From the NCBI GenBank assembly GCA_033980235.1, contig CM067067.1, positions 14,544,401 to 14,608,400 on the forward strand: a stretch of DNA of 64,000 nt, given 5' to 3'. Positions 23,509 to 34,736 of the stretch are shown piece by piece (the stretch's first letter is position 1; each line of letters starts with the position of its first letter). Made by a program: the position numbers and the translations under genes. Origin of the DNA: Diadema setosum. Lineage: Eukaryota; Echinodermata; Echinoidea; Diadematoida; Diadematidae. The notes beneath the pieces were generated by a model. It saw nothing but the letters and a program-made list of their open reading frames with translations, searched no databases and was not told the DNA's origin.

Positions 23509-23901
23509 TACACCTCATTAATTATATCAGTGGTACTGAAAAGCATGACTACAATCCTTAGCTTTGATCTCAACATGAGCAGATGTTTGCTAAAATGTGA
23601 TCTTGACTGTCACATTATTAGCAAGTCTGAATTGTCTGTGGAGAGATGCTCAAGTGTGGAACGCAGGGCGCGATGAGAGAGCGTCTAATAAAAAAAAAAT
23701 GTTTATGAAAGAAGAGACTTATTGGCTGTCTTACGTCACATACTCCCTCTGGTAATTGCTGACATCTTACTCTTGTTGTTCCTTCCTCATCACTGGTGCA
23801 ATGTCGTAAAATATGTTTTCATTATCATTATTCATTCACCTCTGGTACTTTACCCATTTGACTGCAGCTTTAATGCCATCCTCGATCTCACTGTAGTTTT
23901 C

Positions 23902-23943
<42 letters not shown>

Positions 23944-25564
23944 CGACCTTTAAAAAAAGGTTTTGCTATCTCAACCTAAATTTTGCTGTTCGTGCAGGTC
24001 TTTACTACAAATGGCATTTCACCCCGTTTGCCCGTGAACTCGGGATGTTCATTTTTGTTAGCATTATCATTTAACACATATACACATACAGACACACACA
24101 CACACACACACACACACACGAACGAACAAAAAGATCAAACATTATTGCTTGTACATTGGTTGATAGTAAACCTATATTCTTATAGGGTATGTGCAATGCA
24201 TTGCTGAGTTGTGTTATTTACCTAATTCAATTCAGTGCTTTTTTATTTTCACTTTCAATTTACACAAAAGCTCACAAAGTGTAGGTACATTGCTGTACAC
24301 AAAATCAATTTTAGTAAGCAACATATACATGAGGAAACTTTCAAAGCTAGACGGATATTACGTTTGCTACGCAGGCATTTTCCAAGAAGGGACATTACAC
24401 GTGCCGTATTTTGTGAGTGGTGTTTTATTTCTTTTTCTTTTCCTTTTCTGAGGTGTCCCTCTCCTGACTGAGATTAGAATGTCGCTACAGTAACAGAGAT
24501 CTTTCATTAAGAAGGGGTCTAATCATTAATTTCAAACATGTTACTTGAATAGAGACTGTGTAACAGGCCTATAATAAACCTTATTTATAATATATTTCAA
24601 GAAATATATGGAGTTCTCTGTAACGTTCCATTTTATCTGTGTGACTGCTTTCAATTGGTTTAGTACGCTGTAAAAACCAACCACACATGTCGACCGTTTT
24701 CTTTATCCGACGAAATGGCTATTGATTTTGGGCTTATGTATATTCAATGTTGTCGGAACGGCGGGTTCGGTGTTATTTGGCTAATGTAGAAAAAAAAAAT
24801 AATTATCGAATTCATCCAGGCGTTAGCGAGCACAAAGGTGCCAGAAATGCAATATTTACTCTGCGCCCGAAGGCAAAAATAATGAAAAACTCAGGCAACA
24901 ACAGGACGAATGCTTGGCGATGACTCGAAGCGAAAGTTCAATATTTTAGTTTTCCAGTTTACCTTGATGTGTGGGCGTTTCCCACCGGTAAGAGATACGG
25001 AACATCCGTTCATGCACACTAAACACGCCACGTGAGCTTCATAGGCAATCGGGACCGTATGATTACCATCTGACGCGCAAACCCTTTGAAATGTATTTCA
25101 TCTATTTTACTATAAAAAAAAAAGAAAAGAAAAGAGCGTTACAGCATGGAATTACAGATAAATATAAGCAAAATAGCAAATACTGGAATACAATTTCAAT
25201 CTACACATGAGAGGGGTATCTGTTGTTTTAAAGGCAAAAGGGGTTTTGCGCGCTGAATTGCCTGAAGAAAAACGTAATAGGAAAATTTTTTATTTTGGTG
25301 ATAGGGCGTAGACAACTAACAATGGTAAGGTTTAGAAATGCAATTAAATCGGACAGGTCACAACTAGAACTGAAAGTGGGACTAAAGAAAACCTCTTTAC
25401 AACATACACAGGAACTTCATGATGTGAGTGCATACCGGTGAGTCAGATAAAACATTTTAGCGAGAGGGTCTTGCAGTCTGTTGGCTATAAAGAGCAATGC
25501 ATGACTGGCGCCTTTTTAAGATGGTTTTGGCCAGCTCTATTAAGGTTGTTGCAGCGAAGGAGCC
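23509..25564. other. 5' flank or intron of the receptor gene
   Basis: No upstream exon could be identified. It holds the paired (TG)n and (CA)n runs and otherwise A/T-rich sequence. Confidence 0.5.
23903..24119 (+). repeat. (TG)n and (CA)n microsatellites 150 bp apart
   Basis: TG units at 23903-23940 and CA units at 24091-24119 are reverse complements and could pair. They lie upstream of the receptor gene, possibly within its 5' intron. Confidence 0.9.
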
Positions 25565-25870
25565 CTTTTTGCCCAGTGCTGGACTCGTGGGCCTTGTTTG
25601 CCTACTGTTGGACTCATGGACCTTATTTACCCAGTGCCAAGCTCATGGACTGTATGACTCGTGGGCGACGGAATGATGGGATGACCCTAAAGGTAATCAC
25701 TATGTATGGGTGGACGTCTTGATCTCGACACCCACTAGTCATACAGCCCACGGATTATACAACCCGTGCACGAGCTATACATCTCACGAGTAATAAATTT
25801 CACGAGGCTACAGCCCACGAGTTCAACATCAACTAAGGCCCACGAGCTATACGGTCAATGAGCCAGAAGT
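25565..25870. repeat. Inverted array of CTCGTGGGC-like words
   Basis: Forward words ACTCGTGGGC, ACTCATGGAC, GCTCATGGAC and ACTCGTGGGC recur about every 28 nt between 25580 and 25675. From about 25735 the reverse forms appear (GCCCACGG, TCACGAG, GCCCACGAG, GCCCACGAGCTATAC). The build is the same as in the TTCCGAAG fold-back elements: short tandem units that switch orientation midway. The edges are not defined. The open frame 25438-25722 is a product of this repeat. Confidence 0.6.
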
Positions 25871-26205
25871 TCGTGTCACTGCATATATGTTTCATGTTTC
25901 ATGCGCAACATCTTTGAGATGACGTAGTTTGCAAAAGCCCTGCTTAAAATGAAAGAGAAGAGTGAAAGCATTGTTTGGTTCATACGGGTGCATTGTTTAG
26001 TGCTGTCCGTATCAAGTGAGGTCTCAACTTATAAGAAAAGGTGCTTCGTGATAAGAGCACGTGATCTCCCTCCTTCTCTACTTCTCTTTCTCTTCCAGAA
26101 TTGAAGAGAGAGAGAGAGAGAGAGCAAATATTGCTGTCAATGCACTTTTTTGCAATAAAGAGTTAACGTATTTAACTGATATAACATCTCTTTATTTTAT
26201 CTACG

Positions 26206-26402
26206 ATCCCGCTTCGGAATTGCAACAGCTTCGATACCTTCAAATCTGAACTGAAGACCTATCTTTTCCAGCAACTTTGTCAATGATGTGTGACACATTG
26301 TGGGAGCCGGGCGTCTTTTAATGTTTCTGTGGATGAATGGCGCTATATAAATGATGTTTCATTATCATCATCATCATCATCATCATTATCATCATCATCA
26401 CG
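26206..26402 (+). mobile_element. 3' remnant of a second LINE with an (ATC)n tail
   Basis: 26206-26286 reads IPLRNCNSFDTFKSELKT then YLFQQLCQ and a stop. This is the typical C-terminus of CR1/jockey-like reverse transcriptases (a run ending in LKT-YLF). It is followed by a short 3' UTR ending GGCGCTATATAAATGATG and then an (ATC)n microsatellite (26361-26400), which serves as the retrotransposition tail. The upstream coding part is absent, so the copy is 5'-truncated and dead. Confidence 0.6.
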
Positions 26403-26685
26403 TAGTCTTAATGGACGTTACACCCACCTGCATAAGAACGAAATAACGTCCCCTGATCGGAACACTCTACGAAAGGGAAGCCGAATGAAAATGATTCTGG
26501 GTTCGTTGCATTTACAATCCTTCCCAACGGCCATATATAATATCACAATTTTTTATAGTCGATACGCAAGCCATAAGCCACGTTCTTAATCCGTCACCTA
26601 CGAGACACTCTAATTCCTCATGTATTTTGCACAGGAACCAGCGGGTTCCTACTGCGATTGAGTTAAACTGTAACATTTCAGTTTG

Positions 26686-26728
26686 CCCCCCCCCCCCCCT
26701 CTCCCCCCCCCCCCCCCTCTCTCTCTCA
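26686..26728 (+). repeat. Poly-C and (CT)n tract
   Basis: Two C-runs of about 14 separated by CT, followed by CT units. A second C-run of about 15 is at 27424-27438. Confidence 0.9.
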
Positions 26729-27590
26729 TCCTCTCTTTCCTCGTTAACACCCACGCCCAATAAAAGGGCTCTTTTGTACTGATCATATTGATATGAACAT
26801 GTTATTTCTGGCTGTCTGTGTATACATTCGACAAAATGTATTTCAAATTTCACATTTTTTTTTGTACATTCTGTTGAAAAAAAAAATGAAAATAAAGTTT
26901 GAATTGAATTGAATTCATTACCTCCTGCTAGTATACATAATTTACGCAGGTTTGCTTCACATTCTGCTTTTTGGTGTGATATTCAATAAAAGATGATTGT
27001 AATATCTATCTATATCTATCTATCTACTATCTATCTACTATAGAAATATCCATGTAGACCATGAATATGAATGTACATCATATATCATAATGCAACGTCA
27101 CTTAAATTAAGGAACTGTTTAAATAAAACTTGCCATTGCAATCTATTTCGAGGTAGTTTCCAAGTGCTATCAATGTGTTGTGTTGCGTTGTTTTTGTCTT
27201 CACTTTTAATGAAGAGCTTGAGCAAATCTGAAGAGGGAGCATTTGATGTGAAAAGCCAAACCCTTAGTTTACAGTGGAATCCAAGTCTTATATTACTCTC
27301 TTACCATATGATAAACGTTTCTTCGTGGCGGAAATTACGTGATACGGCACACCTTTAGTATCGGAGTTTCTCAAAAGCCATTGAATAATTCTTTAATATC
27401 TACTCACATTGACAAGGAACTGACCCCCCCCCCCCCCCTTCTCTCTCGGGGCAGCTCACGTTTGAAGTTTTGACTCCGCAACAAGCTGTTCACAGCGGCA
27501 CGACATATAGGAATTACACATAATGTCATACAATACACCATAATACTTTTCTTTCTTTTTTTTCTGGCCATGATGTACACCCCTTCTTTC
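26729..27590. other. No gene seen
   Basis: Contains an AATAAAG plus TTGAATTGAATTGAATT tail at 26889-26915 (a retroposon end), an (ATCT)n run at 27001-27041 and a C-run at 27424. No recognisable gene. Confidence 0.55.
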
Positions 27591-28144
27591 GGTTGCAGGT
27601 TTGTTAATCCGAAGGGTCTTTTAATGCGAAAATGAAATAAGGTACGTTATTCCGAAGGTTCATCAATCAGAAAATTAAACATGGTCCGTTATTTTACAGC
27701 TCGTTATTCCGAAGGTTCGTTATTCCGAAGGCTCTTCAGTCCGAAGATTCCTTATTCCGAAGGTTCATTTTTCCGAATTTCATTTTGGGATGAACAAATT
27801 GTCGGAATAACGAACCTTCGGAATAACGACACAAATGTTCGGATTAACGAACCCTTTTTCATTTTCGGATTAACGAACGTATAGGTATAGGGAATTTGCG
27901 TGTTTCGGATTAACGAACCTTCGGAATAACGAACCTTCGGAATATCGAACCTTCGGAATAACGAACAGCACCCGTCCGTTATCTCCAAAATGGGAAAAAG
28001 TTCGTTATTCCGAAGGTTTGTTAATCCGCAAGGTTCGTAATTCCCACGGTTCATTAGTACGCACCATCTTTTCATTTTCGGAGCAACGAACCATAATCAT
28101 TTCATTTTCGGATTAACGAACCTTCGGAAAAACGAACATCATCC
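27591..28144 (+). mobile_element. Fold-back element 3a, older copy interrupted by a younger one
   Basis: It starts GGTTGCAGGTTTGTTAATCC and ends AAAACGAACATCATCC, degraded forms of the family ends. Its left arm is split at 27692 by element 3b. When the insert and one target copy are removed, the arm reads on as GTCCGTTATCTCCAAAATG, matching the family unit. Its divergence from the family sequence is visibly higher than that of the insert. No target duplication can be read for the outer copy. Confidence 0.75.
27693..27973 (+). mobile_element. Fold-back element 3b, nested insertion (281 bp)
   Basis: It starts TTTACAGCTCGTTATTCCG and ends GGAATAACGAACAGCACCC, with forward units followed by inverted units. 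GTCCGTTAT flanks it (27684-27692 and 27974-27982), a 9-bp target duplication. It sits inside an older relative (27591-28144). It closely resembles element 2 at 15458-15755 in internal order, including the shared words GGCTCTTCAGTCCGAAGATT and GGTATAGGGAATTTGCGTG. Confidence 0.87.
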
Positions 28145-28709
28145 TGTTTCACGGCATTTCGAATGCCCCAGTCATGTATCGCAATATGATAATAACATAG
28201 CATTTTTTCCGGAGCTGAACATCTCATTCTTGAAGAGCGATGCGAGATGACCCGGTTTCCGTGTGATCTTGCTCTTCCAAACCCCTTCGGTCTTGTGATC
28301 AATACACACCCTCTTGATTGGGATGAGGACGGGAGGTCTTCTATGCGAAGAATTCCAATCAATCAGATGAGGATATGAAAGAACTTTCAAGATCGCATCA
28401 CCACCAAAAGCAATGTCCGGAGGAGCTGCATATACTTCCCTGCTCCATCCTTACCCCGGTTCTTCGTCGGTTATGGGATCCCTGTCGATCTTCATTGATG
28501 GGGGCTACTATACCTATTTATGCCGTCACATCCACTTTAAGATTTCAGTGAATGATTTATTGTCTCTGCTGTAGTCGCTGGGGACACTTTTCCGATTAAC
28601 GCGCCACGCAAATGGCAAGTGGGATGAGGTTCACGTGCTGTCTGCGGTATAGACAGCTCGGTACATCGGGTAGTCTATGTAAGATGCAATCTTGTCAGTT
28701 TTCATGATT

Positions 28710-28710
<1 letters not shown>
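28145..28710. other. No gene recognised
   Basis: Moderately G+C-balanced. Small minus-strand frames (28102-28390) have no domain. Confidence 0.45.
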
Positions 28711-28760
<50 letters not shown>

Positions 28761-28820
28761 ATATATATAATAATAATAACAATAATAATAATAATAACAA
28801 TAATAATAATAATAATAAAG

Positions 28821-28884
<64 letters not shown>

Positions 28885-28894
28885 TAATAATAAT
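28711..28894 (+). repeat. (ACT)n followed by (AAT)n, about 180 bp
   Basis: About 16 ACT units (28711-28760), a short (AT)n bridge, then about 40 AAT units with a few AAC and AAG variants to 28894. The long Leu, Ile or Ser runs seen in open frames here come only from the repeat. Confidence 0.97.
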
Positions 28895-29257
28895 GACAGA
28901 AATGAAGGACAAGATCTCGCCATCCCTCCCCTTCTTCTAAATTTGGAAGTGACTTCCTACATCTCTATGCTACAAGACAACTAAAACACTACTGCAGCTA
29001 AAAGCGGAAGACGTACTATTAAAAAGAAAATGTGATGATATATAAAATCGTCGAGCTCCCTCAAAGTGACCTTACAGTGAAGTGAACATTATCCCTTATG
29101 CTCTGATTACTTTCCCGCAAATTTCCGAAGTCCGCACGCGCAAGCGCCGCTATGCAGTGCGGACGATGACGGTACAGGTATGTTTACTATACGCGCAGTG
29201 ATGGTCAAGGCAGCTGATCAAACAGTGTTGGGCGACTTTGCTTGAGTGGCAGTCGGC

Positions 29258-29270
29258 AATATATATATAG
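29258..29270 (+). promoter_or_regulatory. Possible TATA box in a CpG-rich patch
   Basis: AATATATATATAGG lies in a locally CpG-rich patch (29120-29340) bounded by two donor-like sites, ACAG|GTATGT at 29177 and ACAG|GTGTGT at 29430. The arrangement suits a promoter with an untranslated first exon. The open frame 29246-29461 shows no domain. Confidence 0.22.
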
Positions 29271-29774
29271 GCTGGGCAGCGTGCGTGACTAACCGATGGA
29301 AGGTTGCACGCGAACGCGCGTCAGGACCAGCTAGAAGATCGTTCAACATTTTTTGTTGTCGTTGTTATTGCTTCTTGGAGGTTCTTCCGATGTTAACTCA
29401 TGTTTGGCCCCATGTCGCCCCGGGAAACAGGTGTGTTGATGCTGCACTGTGCTCTCTTTAAACGCTGCATAAGCAGAGGGGAAGGAATGTATTTACATAC
29501 GCACTACTTTATCAATGATGGCCGATGGAAGTGTAGGTAAAAATGTTTTATTTCCTCCTGCAACAGTCACGTACGGATCAATTGTCTATATTCTGTTGGC
29601 TAAAAAAGTGTGTGTGGATCTAACAGGAACCAAACACAGAATCAAAGCCGCACTCTTCTCCAACCAACAGATTAACCTGCTAACAGGAAAATTCGGGCAG
29701 CAGTTTGTCGTTCATTAACTTTGTGTGCGTAAAACGCACATTTAACATTTGCTATTTTTTGTAAAACCTCTTGC

Positions 29775-29900
29775 TTGCTCAATTTAGTACAAATAAAAAT
29801 CATGGCACTGTTAGGCCTACTCGATGAGATAATCAACTTGCTCAGTTTAGTACAAATAAAAATCATGGCACTGTTAGGCCTACTCCATGAGATAATCAAC
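29775..29900 (+). repeat. 63-bp exact-boundary tandem duplication
   Basis: 29775-29837 and 29838-29900 are direct copies differing at two bases (CAATTT/CAGTTT and TCGATG/TCCATG). Each contains AAAAATCATGGCACTG then TTAGGCCTAC. The near identity indicates a recent duplication. Confidence 0.9.
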
Positions 29901-30073
29901 AACCAATGAATTAACTTTGCTCCATTTCAGAGCGAACGCAGTACATGTACCACCTATTGTATATGTTGGGTATTTGCGATGACATCATTCTATTCACATC
30001 AATGATGCATGCCAAAATTACCGACTGTAACCCTTAATGAGAACCAGGGAGCTGGAAGAGAGACCATAAAAAT

Positions 30074-30124
30074 AAAATGAATTGAACTGAACTGAACTGA
30101 ATTGAATTGCATTGCATTGCATTG
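30074..30124 (+). repeat. (ATTGA/ACTGA/ATTGC)n pentanucleotide run
   Basis: A run of related pentamers following AAAAATAAAATG, as at the 3' end of a retroposon. Similar short tails are at 26895-26915 and 62905-62930. Confidence 0.7.
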
Positions 30125-30214
30125 ACCGAGTCATATCATCATGCTTTAGTCATGACTGTAAACCACACTCAATATAGTGCGGGTGTCAAGTCAGATTTCG
30201 GGCCTAACAGTCCG

Positions 30215-30890
30215 CCCGATATTTTTTCATGGTTTTATCCTGTTTCGATGGTGCTGAATCCGAATCTGGATGATGCAACTCTTTCATCCTTGAGGACTGT
30301 GAAACATTAAGATGGCCGCCAAAATCTGAAATTCCTACATATTTACTTATAAATGGTGAAAAATTAAAAAGAAATAAAAGTTTAGCCCTATTCGAGGTAG
30401 CTGAATCTGAATCTAGATGATGCAGCGTTTGCACCCTTGAAGATTTTGAGATATTCAAGATGGCCGCCAAATGGACTGTCAAAATAGCCGCCAAAATCCG
30501 AAAGTAATACACATTGTATGTGTGCATTTCCGATTTTAAATTATGGAAAATCGAAAGAGAGAGAGAGGGAGAGAGAGAGAGAGAGATTTTTTTGCACTAT
30601 TTCCGGGGTGCAGCAGAATCTGAATCTGAATGATTCGACTATTGTATCCTCAAGGATTTTGAGAAATTCAAACTAAATTTGTCTCAAAAGTCTGAAATTT
30701 CCCATATGAATAGTATTTCAAGTGTATCATAATATCATAAGTGGTGAAAAATAATATACCATGAAGTGATTCGGGAGATTGAACTCCGAATGAAAAGCAG
30801 TAATTCGTATTTTCACATTTCAGTCTAGCGATTTTGTCAAAACAGCCAAAACGGTTTCTAAAATGGCAGCCATAGTGGGACTATCATAGT
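30215..30890. repeat. Diverged tandem repeat with 'AAGATGGCCGCC' words, about four copies
   Basis: The block CTGAATCTGAATC...GATG...CC-TTGA-GATTTTGA...TTCAAGATGGCCGCCAAA recurs with anchors near 30255, 30403, 30615 and 30779, a spacing of roughly 150-210 bp. Copies 1 and 2 are clear, 3 is mutated and 4 is only partly recognisable (AAAATGGCAGCCAT). A (GA)n run at 30555-30586 lengthens the second spacing. It has no coding potential. Confidence 0.65.
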
Positions 30891-32838
30891 ACTAAGATAT
30901 CCCAATAATGTGTGTCTTATAGGATATCTTCACGCTTATTGGAAAGGTTGATATTAACATCCTTTCTAAAAGAGATGAAAATCCGACACTTACGAACACA
31001 AAGATGTGACTGGTGATTTCATTATATACATAAAAGATGTTTTCTTTTTGAAATGATCCTTATCCCAAGCATCTAAAAAGAGAATAACAACAAGCCGATA
31101 TCTGGACACACATTCTTTTGTTCTTGTCACGCTCTAAAAACGAAACAAACCAAAACAAAACAAAACAAAACAAAAAAAGAAATTTGAGCATAGCATGTAA
31201 GGGTTTACAAATCAGTCTGCTTTGTGTTCACCGGGAGCCCATTCTGCAGAGCCAACTGTGATGGTAACATGCCTACCTATCACTAAACCACAACCACTAC
31301 ATACCTCTATTATTCTCACTAAAAACCAATGAAGGCCGACAACAAAATATGTGCCCCGTGTAACTGTTCATATCACTGTGCATTCTCGTCTAGCTGTGAT
31401 AGTAAAACATGCCTACAGTACAATAAAAATTATGTTAAAACCATATTAAAAAAAAAACTCTCTTATCACGACTGTACTGGTGTCTGCGTGGGCATTTACA
31501 TAGCCTACATAGTTTTAAAAATGTTTGAATAAAATACAATGACAGTTAATTACATTCTACTAATTATTGTGTATTATATCTTTATTCGTAATATTTTATG
31601 AATTTTGAGCGAAAATGATGGGTCAAAGATTTCATGGGAGAATGACCAGTGTTAGGAAAAAGAAAAATATGTCTTTAAAAGCGAATCATTTGGGCACAAA
31701 CAATTTAATGTGAGCTCATTTCGTTAAGTTTTTGTGCGAGGTGCGCATTAGACTGCAAATCCTAAGAACTGAATTTAAGAGAGGGACAATTTTAAGTTGA
31801 GCATCGATTTGCATGCGTTTAGTTTATGGGTGAGGGGTGACTCTTTGCGCCTACTGTTTAGAATGTCTTGAATTTAGACAGTGATATTCTTACGCAATCC
31901 GTCAAGGAAACCCGGATTGTATTATTCATTGTCAACTTCAGTCTTTTTGAACTTCAGTAAATCCTCGACCACACTGGAAAAACACTTAGTGTCAGAATTT
32001 TTCATACACATACACAGTATGAAGGAAAACCATTAATCAATGGCATATCTATGACGATATTAATGGTATAGTGTACTATGTCATAAGAAGATGTAGCACA
32101 TTTTTCTCCATCGGCATTTAGTTTTCAACATCATCGGCATCATAGCAATGTTATATTTGGCCACGGTGATGTTATGTAGACCAATCGCTGACCAGGATTT
32201 GATTGATAAGGTAGTATAATGGAAAATATATCTAGCAATTTTATTTGCAGGCCTTCCTCCCAATGTATTTTCGTGAATCATCCTTAATACATATTGAGCT
32301 TTGTCCGTGAATAAAACTGATCACAATCCACAAACGCTCTCTCGAAAGGAGTAAAAGGAGTTAAGTTTTCTTTCCTTATGTCTTTGCTCTCTATTTTTTT
32401 TCTCTCCCACTCACTCAATCAATATGTCAGACCCTCTGTCTTAAAAAAAAAAAAAAAAATCTGAATACACAAGTACCCTTTTTACTTGCGTTAGAAAAGT
32501 TGACAACGCACAATCAATATACAGGGAACGTAAACTGCTTCGGACACAATCCTACCGGTACTGTTTTCCTTATTCATTTTTTTTTTTAATTTTATTCAGG
32601 AGATCATCCCTGATGCTGACGGTCAATGCCCCTGATTGTGAACTATCCTAATCGATTGTTTTTTTAAAGAAAAAAAAAATGCTCTGAAGAGTAGAGAGGA
32701 TGTAACAGCGTCCGATTTATTCTACCACGTGACCTTCTCCAACGTGTTTCTCCACATCGACCGGGCTGTAAAGACAACGCAGGCGTAATCCGATATACCT
32801 GTCCCTGGTATTAGATTCACGCGTCTGGTGTCGTGAGG
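30891..32838. other. No gene seen
   Basis: A/T-rich, with an (AAAAC)n run at 31148-31177 and A- and T-runs near 32440-32680. Confidence 0.55.
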
Positions 32839-32934
32839 ATGAAATGTCAACTGGACAAGCAACGGATATTCAACTATGCTCTTTACTTGTGCTTAATATT
32901 ACGGATATTGGAGAAAACAACTGGTGCTGCGCAG
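32839..32934 (+). CDS. Candidate first coding exon with a signal peptide
   Basis: An ATG opens 32 codons that end exactly at a splice donor (GCGCAG|GTAATG), phase 0. The peptide has a charged start (MKCQLDKQR), a hydrophobic core (IFNYALYLCLILRIL) and a small-residue end (TTGAAQ), as in a secretory signal peptide or the start of a type I membrane protein. The upstream sequence (32720-32838) is less A/T-rich than its surroundings and holds a CACGTG E-box at 32726. I could not find the next exon with matching phase, so the protein is unidentified. A chance open frame remains possible. Confidence 0.33.
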
Positions 32935-34044
32935 GTAATGAAGCTTAGGATAAATTAGAAATGTCACCATCCATCTCTTTCTCTTGAAACCACCCCCCCC
33001 CCAAAAAAAAAAAAAACGCATCTATAATTCCTTTGCAAGCAACAGAGAATCCATGCGTCCACGTCCAGAAAGGTCATTTCTACTAGATTTAGGATGTGAA
33101 GATTACCAGGCAATGGACTCGAGTTAGATATCACGTATAGTGTTTACACTGTTCAAATTAAACAGTGCCACTGACACAAAAAAGAAGAAGAAGAGAGAAT
33201 TATACAATAAATGGATATGTTGAATAGATCTATATGATGTAGGCCTATATATTTTTAATATAGATTCTGTTAGTCAGTATTTGAGTTAGTATCGACATTC
33301 TAACTTGATTACGAAATACTGGGTTGAAGAATGTAGCCAATCAAACACAATGAAATAAATCACGTGCGCTCTCTTTATCATTTCGCTAATTATCGCTAAT
33401 TCGCGTACGTGTGAATCCCACTATTCAGTGTGCGTTGCATACGAGCCCAAACAATAATTACCTATGATTCATACTTTCGTCTAGAGAGCTACACCACAGT
33501 ATTGCAATACAAAGTTTAACCAGCTGGTACCATAGATCATAGACCGATTTTATCAAACAAATAATGCACACGTTCCAGTTCGTGACGGCGGTGAAGATGC
33601 AGCACACTCTTGGATATTCACAATGTCGTGCAACATGCGCTCAACTGTGCCTCGCAATCGTGCGCGCCGCACCATACATCCTCGAATGCTCTCCATCTTC
33701 ACATTATACGGGCTCTCACCTGTGCATTATTCATTTACTATAGCGAGTGTTTTCTTTTTATATGCCCAGTATAACGATGGTACCTCGCATTCGCTTTAAG
33801 AGCATAAATAAATTGCAGATCATGAAAACGCGACGTGTGTATTCCCATTGGGTTGTACTGATCCTTACTTTGCTGTGTTGTAGGGGGTCTTGCAAAGAAA
33901 ATTGTCATGAAATATCTTAACTGATTAGGGTAAAGACATGATATGACGTATACATGACGTATGCATGACGCATAAACTTTCGTGCCTGTACCCTACTGAC
34001 AAAAATGAGTTATTAGCGAGCGCATCATTGATTTACATTTTCAG

Positions 34045-34251
34045 GCAATCAACAGCTGGTGGCAGTAAATATAATCATATATTACGAAAGATTGGTTACG
34101 CCCAAGCACGTGCTCCGGGCGCCTAGAAACAAACACGTGGTAACATTCTTGTTTCAGTTGCAAGGAAACCATGACATTCTTTCTCTCCAAAGTCTTGGAC
34201 GAAAGTGGTTAAGTTGCAATTTTGCCCTCAAGGTTTCCATCCCGAGTTCAA
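34045..34251 (+). CDS. Candidate internal exon, unidentified
   Basis: A pyrimidine-leaning acceptor (TTTACATTTTCAG) is followed by 207 nt. In the frame that starts after two bases these are open through residues such as LVAVNIIIYYERLVTPKHV and GRKWLSCNFALKV, up to a possible donor CAA|GTACGT. The frame closes two codons past that donor. The reading phase does not join directly to the signal-peptide exon 1.1 kb upstream. I recognise no domain. It is listed because acceptor, open frame and donor occur together. Confidence 0.15.
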
Positions 34252-34736
34252 GTACGTGACGTTTTGATTCACTCGAAAGCCGCCACTATAGTGAAAGTTG
34301 GGAACACCTTGGTCCAGTGAAGGAGACTTTAGACAAGTTGGAAACTTGAGCAGCCGATGCGGAATTCAACTTCTCATGCAAGGTGTAAATATTGTCTGAC
34401 AACATTGGATATCCATCCTGTCCCTCTTTTCATCCACAACTGAAACTGGTTGGAAACTTACATGCCATTGGTGGGACAGTGGTGACAGGGCCCTATCAAA
34501 GATCTATGCAAACATTCATGAGTTTCCCTGTGAAATATGAAACCAAAGTTATCATCAGCATTAATATCATTTTCATTTTCAGTTTATTTATTTCTCCACT
34601 AGTACAAATAACATCATTATATCGAATCATCAAAGTCCTCATCGAAATATCAATAAGAATACTTACAGAGTATTTAAAGCAGTATGATAATTACGTGTAG
34701 TCTACATAAGAACATACATGATCGTGCATTCGAAAG

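Noticed and set aside
25438..25722. 94-codon frame with Trp- and Leu-rich repeats
   Set aside because: It is produced by the tandem CTCGTGGGC repeat reading through.
28631..28940. Long poly-Ile, poly-Leu and poly-Ser frames
   Set aside because: Direct translations of the (ACT)n(AAT)n microsatellite.
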